Origin: an uncultured bacterium
GTDB lineage: Bacteria; Cyanobacteriota; Vampirovibrionia; Gastranaerophilales; Gastranaerophilaceae
DNA length: 13,383 bases
Reading direction: 5' to 3'
Assembly (NCBI GenBank): GCA_900551675.1
Contig: URXH01000054.1
Location: 1 to 13,383, forward strand
Below the pieces are notes generated by a model that made no database searches, was not told the DNA's origin, and worked only from the letters and a program-made list of their open reading frames with translations. This document shows, in pieces, positions 6,702 through 13,383 of this stretch. The stretch's first letter is position 1. Each line of letters begins with the position of its first letter. The position numbers and the translations under genes are program-made.

Positions 6702-8921
6702 CTATATTTGTTCCTTATCGGGATCTTCTATATCTATAACTTCAGCATACATCATTTTCTTTGAAGGGACTTTTGAGTTAATAGAATTTTGACCGTAATC
6801 AAATACTTTTAGCTCAACATCTTCATCTCTGCTTCTTGCCAGTCTGTCCGGATTTTTAATCTCCATTTTATCAAATTCTATAGAAGACCCTTTTGTATCC
6901 ATTGCTATAATAAATGCAAAATAAGTCTGCCGTCTTACCCAGTCATATCCAAAATTCACCTTGAAATCGTCAGGTCCGAGCGCAATAATAAACGAATTTT
7001 CCTGAAACATTTCGCCGTTAGGGGCATCACCTGTCATAGTAAGAGATCCTGACCAGGCAAGCGTAAGAAATTTGTTAACACGCAAAGCTTCTCTAATATA
7101 AACATTTGCATGCCCGTATCTGTACATATCATACATCTGCATTGGAGTTCCGTCCTGATAAGCAGAGGCAAAAAATCCAATATCCTGCATCCAATATTTG
7201 TACTGTGTATGTACTCTGGGACCAATTCTGCCGACAAACTGAGTATCGCCAGTCCCGTATAAAGCTGCACTGCCTTGCATTACAAGAGATAAATTAAAAT
7301 CAAAAAGATTTTCTTTATTTCTATAATTAAACAAACTTTGATCAATTTCAGCCATATATCTGGTTCTCATTGTTCCGATATCAGCAGCAGGTATACTTTC
7401 GCCATAACGGTTTACATCATTATTCTGCATATAACCAATACCGAAACGATGTCTGAAACGTAAATCTAAATCTTTACCTATAGTAGAAGGTATAATGCCT
7501 CTGTCATGATAAATCAATTCTGCAGTATATTTAGGCATTCTTGAGCCGAACCACCATTCATCCATATATGAATTTGCACCGTACTGCATATACAATTTGT
7601 CATCAAAATACTGTTTACCTTTTAATACAAAGACATCTGCTGATGATCCGTATGCCAAATCTGTATAGTTTGTGGCACTGCGATATTTTAACATTCCGCC
7701 AAAGCCTAAACCGCTTTTGTTATTTAAAATAGGAATTACCTTAAGAGTTGAGCCGCCCTGCAAAGGAGTATCAAATACAAAACCCGGGCCGGCGAACATT
7801 CCTAACCTGCCTCGGGAACCTAATTCAGGGTAATTTGCATCAAAAAACTCGTGTTTTTTGTTTGTATGAATTGTAATAGAAGGCCAATCCAAAAGGTGGT
7901 AATCACCATAGTTTATACTGGCTTTTTTCAATGTAATAACATCATGATCACGCTTTGCATTTACAAAAATATCTTTAGCTTTTATGTGAACAGCAGTCTG
8001 CCCTGTTTCTCCGCTGAGAGTTGATCTGTCTTCATCATCTATGAGCATGCTGTTAAAATTATTTCCTCCGATCATTCTTGTATGAAAATTAAGGATGTAA
8101 GAATCTTCCGAAGACATTTTGCCATCATGCAAAATAACTTTATCATCCTTCATCTCTGATTTTTTAGCCTTCACTGTCATCATAGAAAGCTTGGACTTAG
8201 TATTATCCATAAAAGCATCTTCTTCGTTCATATTAATCTGCATATAATCGCCGAATGCACTGTTTCCGTCTCTTATAACTACAACATTGCCATAAGCTTT
8301 TAAAACATTTGACGCTTTATTATAAATCATCTTATCTGCTTTTATAGTAACATTCTGAGGGGGAAATACCAGCTTGGGAGATCCTGTTGCCGTGATGTCT
8401 AAAGTTTTATCATTATAATCAATATTTTCAGCATCCAGCAAAACGTCATTTGCACTGACATGCTCTTTTACGCCGCCTTCCAACTCAAGAGTCGTATTTT
8501 CCCCAGAATCTTTTTTAGCTTTACTTTTTTCATTCAGATTATCATCTTTTAATGAAGACTCTTTATCTTCAACATTTATATTCAGTTCTTTATTTAATTT
8601 TTCTAATTCTTCAGCATCTTCCTTTTCCTGAATCTGTTTTTCTTGTTCTATTTGTTCTAAAGTTTTTTTGTAATTTTTTTCCCTCAGATAATTAGTAACT
8701 TTAATACGAGTTTTTTTGAATAACGGCATACCCCTGACAGGAGTTATATTACTGCCTTCTTTTATTTCAACCTTAGGCATTGCAAGAGAAGCCGGAGCTT
8801 CATAAAATGTTTCGTTAAACAAAGTCTCCAGATCTTCAGCACTCTTAATAACATCTGCAGAATACGCTGATGCCTGTGTCAATGATAATATTAAAAGTGT
8901 TATAAATAGATATTTTTTCAA
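6702..8921 (-). CDS. LptD/OstA-like LPS transport protein with LptA-type domain
   Basis: The protein starts with a signal peptide (MKKYLFITLLILSLTQASAYSAD, cleaved near residue 19-22). A Lys/Glu-rich linker (about 80-150) leads to an OstA/LptA-type beta-jellyroll (about 155-275: VLLDAENIDYNDKTLDITATG, IKADKMIYNKASNVLKAYGNVVV). The rest, to about residue 677, is rich in alternating aromatic/polar strands, as in an outer-membrane beta-barrel. It would carry LPS across the periplasm and insert it in the outer membrane. At 739 residues it is near LptD length. There are no cysteines, so the disulfide maturation known from E. coli LptD cannot occur, and a 62-residue charged tail (678-739) follows the last strand. 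The start is TTG at 8921, with AAGGG nine bases upstream. The next in-frame Met (49) would lose the signal peptide. I leave out the symbol because fused or cyanobacterial-type OstA proteins are also possible. Confidence 0.83.
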   Translation of the reverse strand: MKKYLFITLLILSLTQASAYSADVIKSAEDLETLFNETFYEAPASLAMPKVEIKEGSNITPVRGMPLFKKTRIKVTNYLREKNYKKTLEQIEQEKQIQEKEDAEELEKLNKELNINVEDKESSLKDDNLNEKSKAKKDSGENTTLELEGGVKEHVSANDVLLDAENIDYNDKTLDITATGSPKLVFPPQNVTIKADKMIYNKASNVLKAYGNVVVIRDGNSAFGDYMQINMNEEDAFMDNTKSKLSMMTVKAKKSEMKDDKVILHDGKMSSEDSYILNFHTRMIGGNNFNSMLIDDEDRSTLSGETGQTAVHIKAKDIFVNAKRDHDVITLKKASINYGDYHLLDWPSITIHTNKKHEFFDANYPELGSRGRLGMFAGPGFVFDTPLQGGSTLKVIPILNNKSGLGFGGMLKYRSATNYTDLAYGSSADVFVLKGKQYFDDKLYMQYGANSYMDEWWFGSRMPKYTAELIYHDRGIIPSTIGKDLDLRFRHRFGIGYMQNNDVNRYGESIPAADIGTMRTRYMAEIDQSLFNYRNKENLFDFNLSLVMQGSAALYGTGDTQFVGRIGPRVHTQYKYWMQDIGFFASAYQDGTPMQMYDMYRYGHANVYIREALRVNKFLTLAWSGSLTMTGDAPNGEMFQENSFIIALGPDDFKVNFGYDWVRRQTYFAFIIAMDTKGSSIEFDKMEIKNPDRLARSRDEDVELKVFDYGQNSINSKVPSKKMMYAEVIDIEDPDKEQI

Positions 8922-8943
8922 TATAAAAAGCCCTTATTAAAGT

Positions 8944-10068
8944 TTAAATATAATTTAAAGGATTATTAGGTTTTCCGTTAATTCTTACCTCAAAATGAAC
9001 GTGAGGTCCTGTGCTGTAACCTGTTGTTCCTTCATAGCCTACCACTTCGCCTTTGTTAACAAACTGCCCCTGCCCTACTCTGATTGACGACATGTGAGCA
9101 TAAAGGGTAGTGGTCGGTTTTCCATTAACGACTCCATGATCAAGTATTACAACCTTGCCATAACCGCCGTACCAGCCTGAGTATATAACTTTTCCGGAAT
9201 TAGAAGCTTTTATACTGCCCCTGTTGGGACCTGCAATATCAACGCCTGAATGGAAAGTTCTGCTGTTGAAAATAGGATGTGTTCTCCAGCCGAATGGAGA
9301 AGTTATTCTGCCGCCTATCGGCTTTATAAAACCTGATGATGTAATTTTAACAGTAGAACCTCCGCGGTTACGTGCTATCATACTCTGTATACTGGCAGAT
9401 TGGCGTGCGAGCTCTCTTTCTGCTTTTTCGTAGGTTCTGCGGTCAGTTTTATACTTGTTAATCATGTTTTGATTCATAGCAATAGCATATTTTATATTTT
9501 TTTTCTGAGAATTAATCTCTTCAATAGATTGTGCCAGTGCTATTTTTTTAACCTCTATGTCTTTCTTCATTGCCGCAATTCTTTGCGACTTTGCTTTCAC
9601 AGCAAGAATTCGCGCATAATCTTTTTTCAGAATAATCTTTTCAAAATACACAACGTCTAAAAGAGAATTCAAATCTTTTGCAGTCAAAATCAACTGGAAC
9701 ATCCCCGTTCTCTGATTTTTATAAACCTGACGGATCCTTCTTCTCATATCTACATTTGCTTTATTAAATTCTGCAAGCGAAGCTGTGAGTTCTTTTTCCA
9801 TTTTTTGAAGCTGAATATTTAAAGAAGCATATTCATTTTGTGATTGCTGTAAATTTGTCGAAGCCTGCTCTAATCTCTGCTGGTTTTTATAAAGCTTATT
9901 TTTTTCGAGGTGTTCAAGAACTTTCAGCCGTTTAATTTTTTCGTGGGTTACTTTCTGCTTATGCTGAATAGTTTTAAGCTGGTTTGCATCGGCGACAAGG
10001 CTTATATTACCTATAAGCAGAATTAATGCAGCCGCAAATATTCTTTTTATAAACTTGATTATATCCAC
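8944..10068 (-). CDS. EnvC-like M23 family peptidase with N-terminal coiled coil
   Basis: This is a secreted or periplasmic murein hydrolase of the LytM/M23 family. A hydrophobic signal or anchor (about 10-25, AAALILLIGNISLVADA) is followed by a long coiled coil (about 30-235) as in EnvC/NlpD-type proteins, then the M23 domain (about 247-374). The zinc ligands are all present: His273 and Asp277 in HSGVDIAG, and His358 in GPHVHFE. His325 (YAHMS) and His356 complete the active site. E. coli EnvC has a degenerate site and only activates amidases, whereas this protein looks able to cut peptide crosslinks itself. The start is GTG at 10068, with AGGA seven bases upstream. That site overlaps the stop of the 34-aa gene, so the two are probably translationally coupled. 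It lies 22 bases upstream of the lptD-like gene. A role in cell separation or in making room for envelope machines is inference. Confidence 0.9.
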   Translation of the reverse strand: MDIIKFIKRIFAAALILLIGNISLVADANQLKTIQHKQKVTHEKIKRLKVLEHLEKNKLYKNQQRLEQASTNLQQSQNEYASLNIQLQKMEKELTASLAEFNKANVDMRRRIRQVYKNQRTGMFQLILTAKDLNSLLDVVYFEKIILKKDYARILAVKAKSQRIAAMKKDIEVKKIALAQSIEEINSQKKNIKYAIAMNQNMINKYKTDRRTYEKAERELARQSASIQSMIARNRGGSTVKITSSGFIKPIGGRITSPFGWRTHPIFNSRTFHSGVDIAGPNRGSIKASNSGKVIYSGWYGGYGKVVILDHGVVNGKPTTTLYAHMSSIRVGQGQFVNKGEVVGYEGTTGYSTGPHVHFEVRINGKPNNPLNYI

Positions 10069-10077
10069 AAAATATTC

Positions 10078-10182
10078 CTATTTAACGATAAGAGGCAAGA
10101 GCATTAAACCTACAGTCCAGGCAATAAAAGTTACCGCAATTATTGCAACAATAGCTCTTTGATGTTTTCTGAAAAATTCCAT
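10078..10182 (-). CDS. 34-residue single-span membrane protein, unknown function
   Basis: A short gene encodes a protein that starts MEFFRKHQRA and continues as one hydrophobic helix (about 10-32) ending in Val-Lys. The ATG has a strong ribosome binding site (AGAGGGG, six bases upstream) and stands just behind the best promoter in the window. The stop is TAG at 10078-10080. The F-[FL]-R-K-H start followed by an Ile/Val-rich helix recalls the N-terminal anchors of SurA/PpiD-type folding factors, but no such domain follows. It is the first gene of the operon, and the M23 gene's ribosome binding site overlaps its stop codon. Possible roles are a small membrane partner of the LPS or M23 proteins, or a translated leader. 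Small membrane proteins of this size are often missed by gene finders. Confidence 0.7.
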   Translation of the reverse strand: MEFFRKHQRAIVAIIAVTFIAWTVGLMLLPLIVK

Positions 10183-10212
10183 TTGTTTCCCCTCTTTATC
10201 TGTGATAACAGT

Positions 10213-10241
10213 ATTGTACTATAAAAATTTTTGATTTGCAA
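10213..10241 (-). promoter_or_regulatory. Predicted strong promoter of the envelope operon
   Basis: On the minus strand, TTGCAA (10236-10241) and TACAAT (10213-10218) are separated by exactly 17 bases. The -10 matches the consensus at 5/6 and the -35 at 4/6. Transcription would begin near 10206 and run through the 34-aa gene, M23, the lptD-like gene and beyond. The -35 box is palindromic and also fits a promoter on the opposite strand. Confidence 0.65.
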
Positions 10242-10264
10242 AATTTTAAGAAATCTATTAATAT
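10236..10264 (+). promoter_or_regulatory. Predicted divergent promoter, possibly giving a leaderless TPR-protein mRNA
   Basis: TTGCAA (10236-10241) is followed after 17 bases by TAATAT (10259-10264, 4/6 to the -10 consensus). TATTAA at 10256-10261 is an alternative -10. The ATG of the next gene is at 10271, seven bases past TAATAT, which is the expected transcription start. No Shine-Dalgarno-like purine run lies in the last 15 bases before the ATG. Both points fit a leaderless or near-leaderless transcript. Confidence 0.4.
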
Positions 10265-10270
10265 AGCTTT

Positions 10271-12601
10271 ATGGAATACATAAAAGAAGCTGTTGATAAA
10301 AAAACAATACAGAAACAGGATATCGGCATTAATCCTTTTTTAATAGAAAACAATCTTGACAGAATTGAAAAAATTATTAACTTTTTTCAGTCGCCCGCTC
10401 CATTTATGCTTGTAAACGGGTTTATGGGTACAGGCAAAATTATGGTTGTAAATCAGGCTCTTTCCTTTTTAAACGAAGATGTTATATCACTAAGGTACAA
10501 CTGCTTTGAAACAACCATTTTAGATGATATTCTTCTTGAATTCTTTGATAATTTTAAAAGGCTTACAGCTCAGAATATTATACAAATTCCAAAAGCAAAA
10601 ACCGAAAACTTTACTCAGAAAATCAATGCATATTTTGATTCAATACAAAAGCCGGTTGTAATTGTAATTAACTCATTTGAACAAATTTTGAAAGATAATA
10701 AAGGGGAAATTTTAAATTTTTTGTTTCACCTTGCAAAATCCGGTAAAGTCAAAATTATTCTTATTGCAAGAAAATTTGACTATGATGATTTCACAACGGA
10801 TTACGAAAAGACATCCATTACCGCCTTAGAAAAAAGTATATTTGAAAAATACCTGAAATCAGAAGATTTTAAACAAATAGGACCGCTCTCCGATGAATTA
10901 TATAAATACTCAAGAGGCTACTTTTTCTATACTACTCTTGCAATCAAAATTATGCAGATAAGAAAACTAAGTTTAATGGATTTTCTTTCAGGCTATACAA
11001 AAAGTTTTTTGTCTTTCAATGATTTTATCCTCAGAGAAGCGCTGTCGCTTGTGGATCCCGTAAGCGGACATTTAATCAGATTTTTAACGATTATGCGTCA
11101 TCCGGTTAACATAAAACTTTTAAAAACACTAAATTTATATGACGCTGATAAAATTGCATATTTTGTGGATAATCTTGTCCTTACAAGAGAAGGCTCATTA
11201 ATATATCTGCAGGATTACTATAAAGAAATATCGGAAAACTCTATTGCAGAAAATATAGCAGTAAAAATTCACAAAAATTGCGCCGAACTTTATGAAACCC
11301 AGCTTCCCTTGAAACCGCTTGAAAGAGACTTGCTGATATCGCGTCAGACAATGCGAAAAGAAATTGAATACCACAGCCTGTTCATTCCGAAAAAACCTGT
11401 ACTCAAACAAAAACCTGTGCCTGAAATACAGTTCATTGAACAAAATATTCAGCAGGGAACTCCGCATACAAGACAGGAAAAAGAAGAACAAATAAAAAAA
11501 ATCTCATTTGTATTTGATTCCGAAGAAGATGAAACAAAAATTATGAACGAAATTGCAGATTCTATTAACAATTTTGTAGATATTTCAAATAAAAATAAAG
11601 AGACCCTTGAGGAAATAAAAAATTTATCACTTGTAAATCTTCTAAATCTTGCAAAACATGAAGAACTAAAATTTGACTACAAAAAAGTAATTATGATTCT
11701 TCAAAAAGCCTTAACAATGAATGAAGCAGATGATTTTTACACATTTTTACCAACAATTTATACCAAGCTTGCACAAAACTTTAAAAAATTATCCGACTGG
11801 TTCAATGCATTAAAGTATTTTGAACTTGCATCAGATTTTTACATAACAACAGGCGACACCGAAAAAATTAATGAGAACAAATATGAAATTGCAAATATTT
11901 ATTACATAACTTTCAAGCATGAAAGGGCTGAAAATATCTTAAATGAAGTAATTCAGCAAAAAATTTCCATTAACTTAAAAGTTAAATCGGAACTTCTTTT
12001 AGCAAGTATTACAGGGCAGAGCATAAAAAATATTCTTCCTGAATCAACAGCCGGAATTGATAAAAATGTACTGGCAGAATTATATTTCAAATATGCTCTT
12101 AACTGCGATGAAGAAGGCGATATCGAAAATGCAGTAAAATATTATAGAAAATGTGTAGAAACATCACAGGATCCAAAAATCAATGCATATCTTTCATCAT
12201 CGCTTACAAACCTTGCAACAATTTACGATGAAAACGGCAAATCAGATTCTGCAATAAAATATCTGCAGGAAAGCCTGAGACTTGATGAATTAACGGGAAA
12301 TTATGACGGGATGTATATTTCATCAATGAAGCTAGCCGAAATTAATTCCTCACGCGCTCCGGGCAAAACTCTTGAATACTTAAAAAAAGCAAAAGCCTGC
12401 GCGCTGGAATTAAACGAAACTTTCTATATTGCATCATCAGATGTTGCAATAGGAGACTATTATTACAGAAGAAAAGATTACAAAAACGCGCTGGCACACT
12501 ATAAAAATGCTCATAATCTTGCATTAAATAATTTTACAAAAGAAAATATTGCAAAAATAGAACAACGCATAAATGACATAGAAAAACTAGGTATAAAATG
12601 A
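10271..12601 (+). CDS. P-loop NTPase-like protein with C-terminal TPR repeats (degenerate Walker motifs)
   Basis: The N-terminal part (about 20-350) looks like an AAA/STAND-type module. It has GFMGTGKIMVV at the Walker A position (Gly50-Lys56) and VVIVINSFEQ at the Walker B position (129-138), then a winged-helix-like region up to about 370. Both motifs depart from consensus: Ile57 replaces the Thr/Ser that follows the P-loop Lys, and Asn134 replaces the usual Asp, although Glu137 is kept. The protein may bind nucleotide weakly or not hydrolyse it. A charged linker (375-450) precedes about six TPR-like helical pairs (about 491-525, 532-565, 601-634, 641-674, 680-713, 720-753), which form a protein-binding superhelix. 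There is no signal peptide or membrane segment, so it is cytoplasmic. It overlaps rsmG by four bases (ATGA). The role is unknown. STAND-type regulators and scaffold proteins share this layout, and nothing nearby identifies a partner. Confidence 0.82.
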   Translation: MEYIKEAVDKKTIQKQDIGINPFLIENNLDRIEKIINFFQSPAPFMLVNGFMGTGKIMVVNQALSFLNEDVISLRYNCFETTILDDILLEFFDNFKRLTAQNIIQIPKAKTENFTQKINAYFDSIQKPVVIVINSFEQILKDNKGEILNFLFHLAKSGKVKIILIARKFDYDDFTTDYEKTSITALEKSIFEKYLKSEDFKQIGPLSDELYKYSRGYFFYTTLAIKIMQIRKLSLMDFLSGYTKSFLSFNDFILREALSLVDPVSGHLIRFLTIMRHPVNIKLLKTLNLYDADKIAYFVDNLVLTREGSLIYLQDYYKEISENSIAENIAVKIHKNCAELYETQLPLKPLERDLLISRQTMRKEIEYHSLFIPKKPVLKQKPVPEIQFIEQNIQQGTPHTRQEKEEQIKKISFVFDSEEDETKIMNEIADSINNFVDISNKNKETLEEIKNLSLVNLLNLAKHEELKFDYKKVIMILQKALTMNEADDFYTFLPTIYTKLAQNFKKLSDWFNALKYFELASDFYITTGDTEKINENKYEIANIYYITFKHERAENILNEVIQQKISINLKVKSELLLASITGQSIKNILPESTAGIDKNVLAELYFKYALNCDEEGDIENAVKYYRKCVETSQDPKINAYLSSSLTNLATIYDENGKSDSAIKYLQESLRLDELTGNYDGMYISSMKLAEINSSRAPGKTLEYLKKAKACALELNETFYIASSDVAIGDYYYRRKDYKNALAHYKNAHNLALNNFTKENIAKIEQRINDIEKLGIK

Positions 12602-13197
12602 AAAACAGAGAATTTTTTAATGATTATATAAAAGTATTCTTAAATCAGAATTCAAAATTGAACTTAATTTCAAAAAATGATGAAAAATTCTTATGGGAAA
12701 AACATATCTTTGATAGTCTTTCAATTGAAAAATTTTTTAAAAAATACAGCACACTTCAGGCATACCCGATAACTTTACTTGACATAGGTACAGGCGGAGG
12801 ATTTCCTGCTGTCCCGATATCGCTTACTTATCCTGAAATAGAAGTCTATGCTCTGGACAGTATAAGAAAAAAAATTAACGCAATAGAAAATATTAAATCG
12901 GAATTAAATATCAAAAATCTGCACACAATCTGCGATAGAGCAGAAAATCTTAAAGAAGAATATAATATAATCACCTCACGCGCGGTTGCACCTTTAAAAG
13001 TTATAACAAATTATGCAATGCCTTTATTAAACAAGGGCGGGTATTTCATAGCTTATAAATCCCTCAGGGCAGAAGAAGAAATAAAAGAAGCCCGACAAAC
13101 TTTGAAAAAATACAATGCAAAAGTTATTGATATAATTCAATACGATTTACCTCTTGCCGAAAACCACACCAGAAATTTGATTGTGATAGAAAGATAA
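12598..13197 (+). CDS. rsmG: 16S rRNA (guanine(527)-N(7))-methyltransferase
   Basis: RsmG (formerly GidB) uses S-adenosylmethionine to methylate N7 of G527 in the 530 loop of 16S rRNA. In several bacteria its loss gives low-level streptomycin resistance. The family signature is clear: LNLISK (21-26), the HIFDSL motif (36-41), the SAM-binding loop LLDIGTGGGFPAVP (60-73), an acidic residue at the end of the next strand (Asp87 in YALDSIRKK), SRAVAPL (127-133) and GGYFIAYKS (147-155). At 199 residues it is slightly shorter than the usual ~205-240, but complete at both ends. Its ATG overlaps the TGA of the TPR gene (ATGA), with AGG six bases upstream, so translation is coupled to that gene. The usual neighbours parA/parB and mnmG are not in the window. 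Confidence 0.93.
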   Translation: MKNREFFNDYIKVFLNQNSKLNLISKNDEKFLWEKHIFDSLSIEKFFKKYSTLQAYPITLLDIGTGGGFPAVPISLTYPEIEVYALDSIRKKINAIENIKSELNIKNLHTICDRAENLKEEYNIITSRAVAPLKVITNYAMPLLNKGGYFIAYKSLRAEEEIKEARQTLKKYNAKVIDIIQYDLPLAENHTRNLIVIER

Positions 13198-13212
13198 CAT
13201 AAGATATGTTAT
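13194..13212. other. AT-rich hairpin over the rsmG stop codon
   Basis: ATAACATA (13194-13201) and TATGTTAT (13205-13212) form a perfect eight-base inverted repeat with an AGA loop. The rsmG TAA (13195-13197) lies inside the left arm. No U-run follows on the plus strand, so it is not a standard terminator. It could protect the mRNA 3' end or be a protein site. Confidence 0.5.
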
Positions 13213-13220
13213 TAGAAGAG

Positions 13221-13248
13221 AATAAGTGAATAGGTAAATAAGTGAATA
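13221..13248. repeat. Short direct repeat with 16-base period
   Basis: AATAAGTGAATA occurs at 13221-13232 and again at 13237-13248, joined by GGTA. A further partial copy (GAATAAGT) ends at about 13251. It lies in the non-coding stretch after rsmG and has no assigned role. Confidence 0.55.
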
Positions 13249-13289
13249 AGTCATTACGGTGCACAAAAGCGTACATAAAAAACAGTTTC

Positions 13290-13360
13290 CTTCCCTAAAT
13301 AGGGAAGTCTAGGATGGGTTACAAATTAATACCCACCCTTCCCTCCCTAATCAGGGAGGG
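13290..13360. repeat. Cluster of three palindromes downstream of rsmG, possible terminator or REP/MITE-like element
   Basis: Three inverted repeats lie side by side: CTTCCCT-AAAT-AGGGAAG (13290-13307); AGGaTGGGT...ACCCAcCCT with an 11-base loop and one mismatch (13311-13339); and CCCTCCCT-AATC-AGGGAGGG (13341-13360). CTTCCCT recurs at 13338-13344, so the AGGGAAG arm at 13301-13307 can also pair there and build an alternative long stem. No good U-run follows on the plus strand. Read on the minus strand, the first hairpin is followed seven bases later by six Ts, so it could terminate a convergent gene beyond the right edge. The GC-rich arms in AT-rich flanks resemble dispersed intergenic palindromes. 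No coding region is seen from 13198 to 13383. Confidence 0.65.
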
Positions 13361-13383
13361 TTAAATAATATAATAAATTATTA

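Noticed and set aside
11198..11491. Minus-strand open frame within the TPR gene
   Set aside because: It is a low-complexity Phe/Leu-rich shadow of a clear plus-strand coding region, with no ribosome binding site or promoter.

Overview
The window is AT-rich, densely packed bacterial DNA from a Gram-negative-type (diderm) cell that makes lipid A. The mix of genes suggests a gut Vampirovibrionia/Melainabacteria lineage such as Gastranaerophilales: an LpxI-type lipid A pathway, an LptA/LptD-like protein with a long charged linker, a Cys-rich pilin with a G^YTLAE prepilin motif, and a large lineage-type membrane protein of unknown function. This is inference from protein style (about 60% sure), not from a marker gene. 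I saw no tRNA, rRNA, CRISPR array, transposase or phage gene.

Layout. Positions 1-1233 (minus strand) hold the 5' part of a Cys-rich type IV pilin-like gene that runs off the left edge. Its start codon and its prepilin signal lie in different frames, separated by a run of ten Gs (1140-1149), so as written it is switched off. Positions 1317-10182 (minus strand) hold eight tightly spaced genes, transcribed right to left: a 34-aa membrane protein, an EnvC-like M23 peptidase, an LptA/LptD-like LPS export protein, a class II aldolase, lpxI, lpxB, a 547-aa membrane protein of unknown function, and a dGTPase-family HD hydrolase. A strong promoter (10213-10241) starts this unit and an extended -10 promoter (6063-6090) lies just upstream of lpxI. 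Positions 10271-13197 (plus strand) hold a P-loop/TPR protein with degenerate nucleotide-binding motifs, overlapping rsmG by four bases. Positions 13198-13383 hold no gene but contain a hairpin over the rsmG stop codon, short direct repeats and a cluster of GC-rich palindromes.

How the genes work together. LpxI and LpxB carry out consecutive steps of lipid A synthesis, the LptD-like protein would place LPS in the outer membrane, and the M23 peptidase would open peptidoglycan. The minus-strand unit is therefore an envelope-building operon, with the aldolase, the 547-aa protein and the HD hydrolase as less obvious passengers. The divergent promoters at 10213-10264 appear to share one palindromic -35 box (TTGCAA), which could tie envelope synthesis to expression of the TPR protein and rsmG.

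The best candidate for an undescribed system is the pilin locus. A G-tract inside the cleavable leader would act as an on/off switch while leaving the mature surface protein unchanged.
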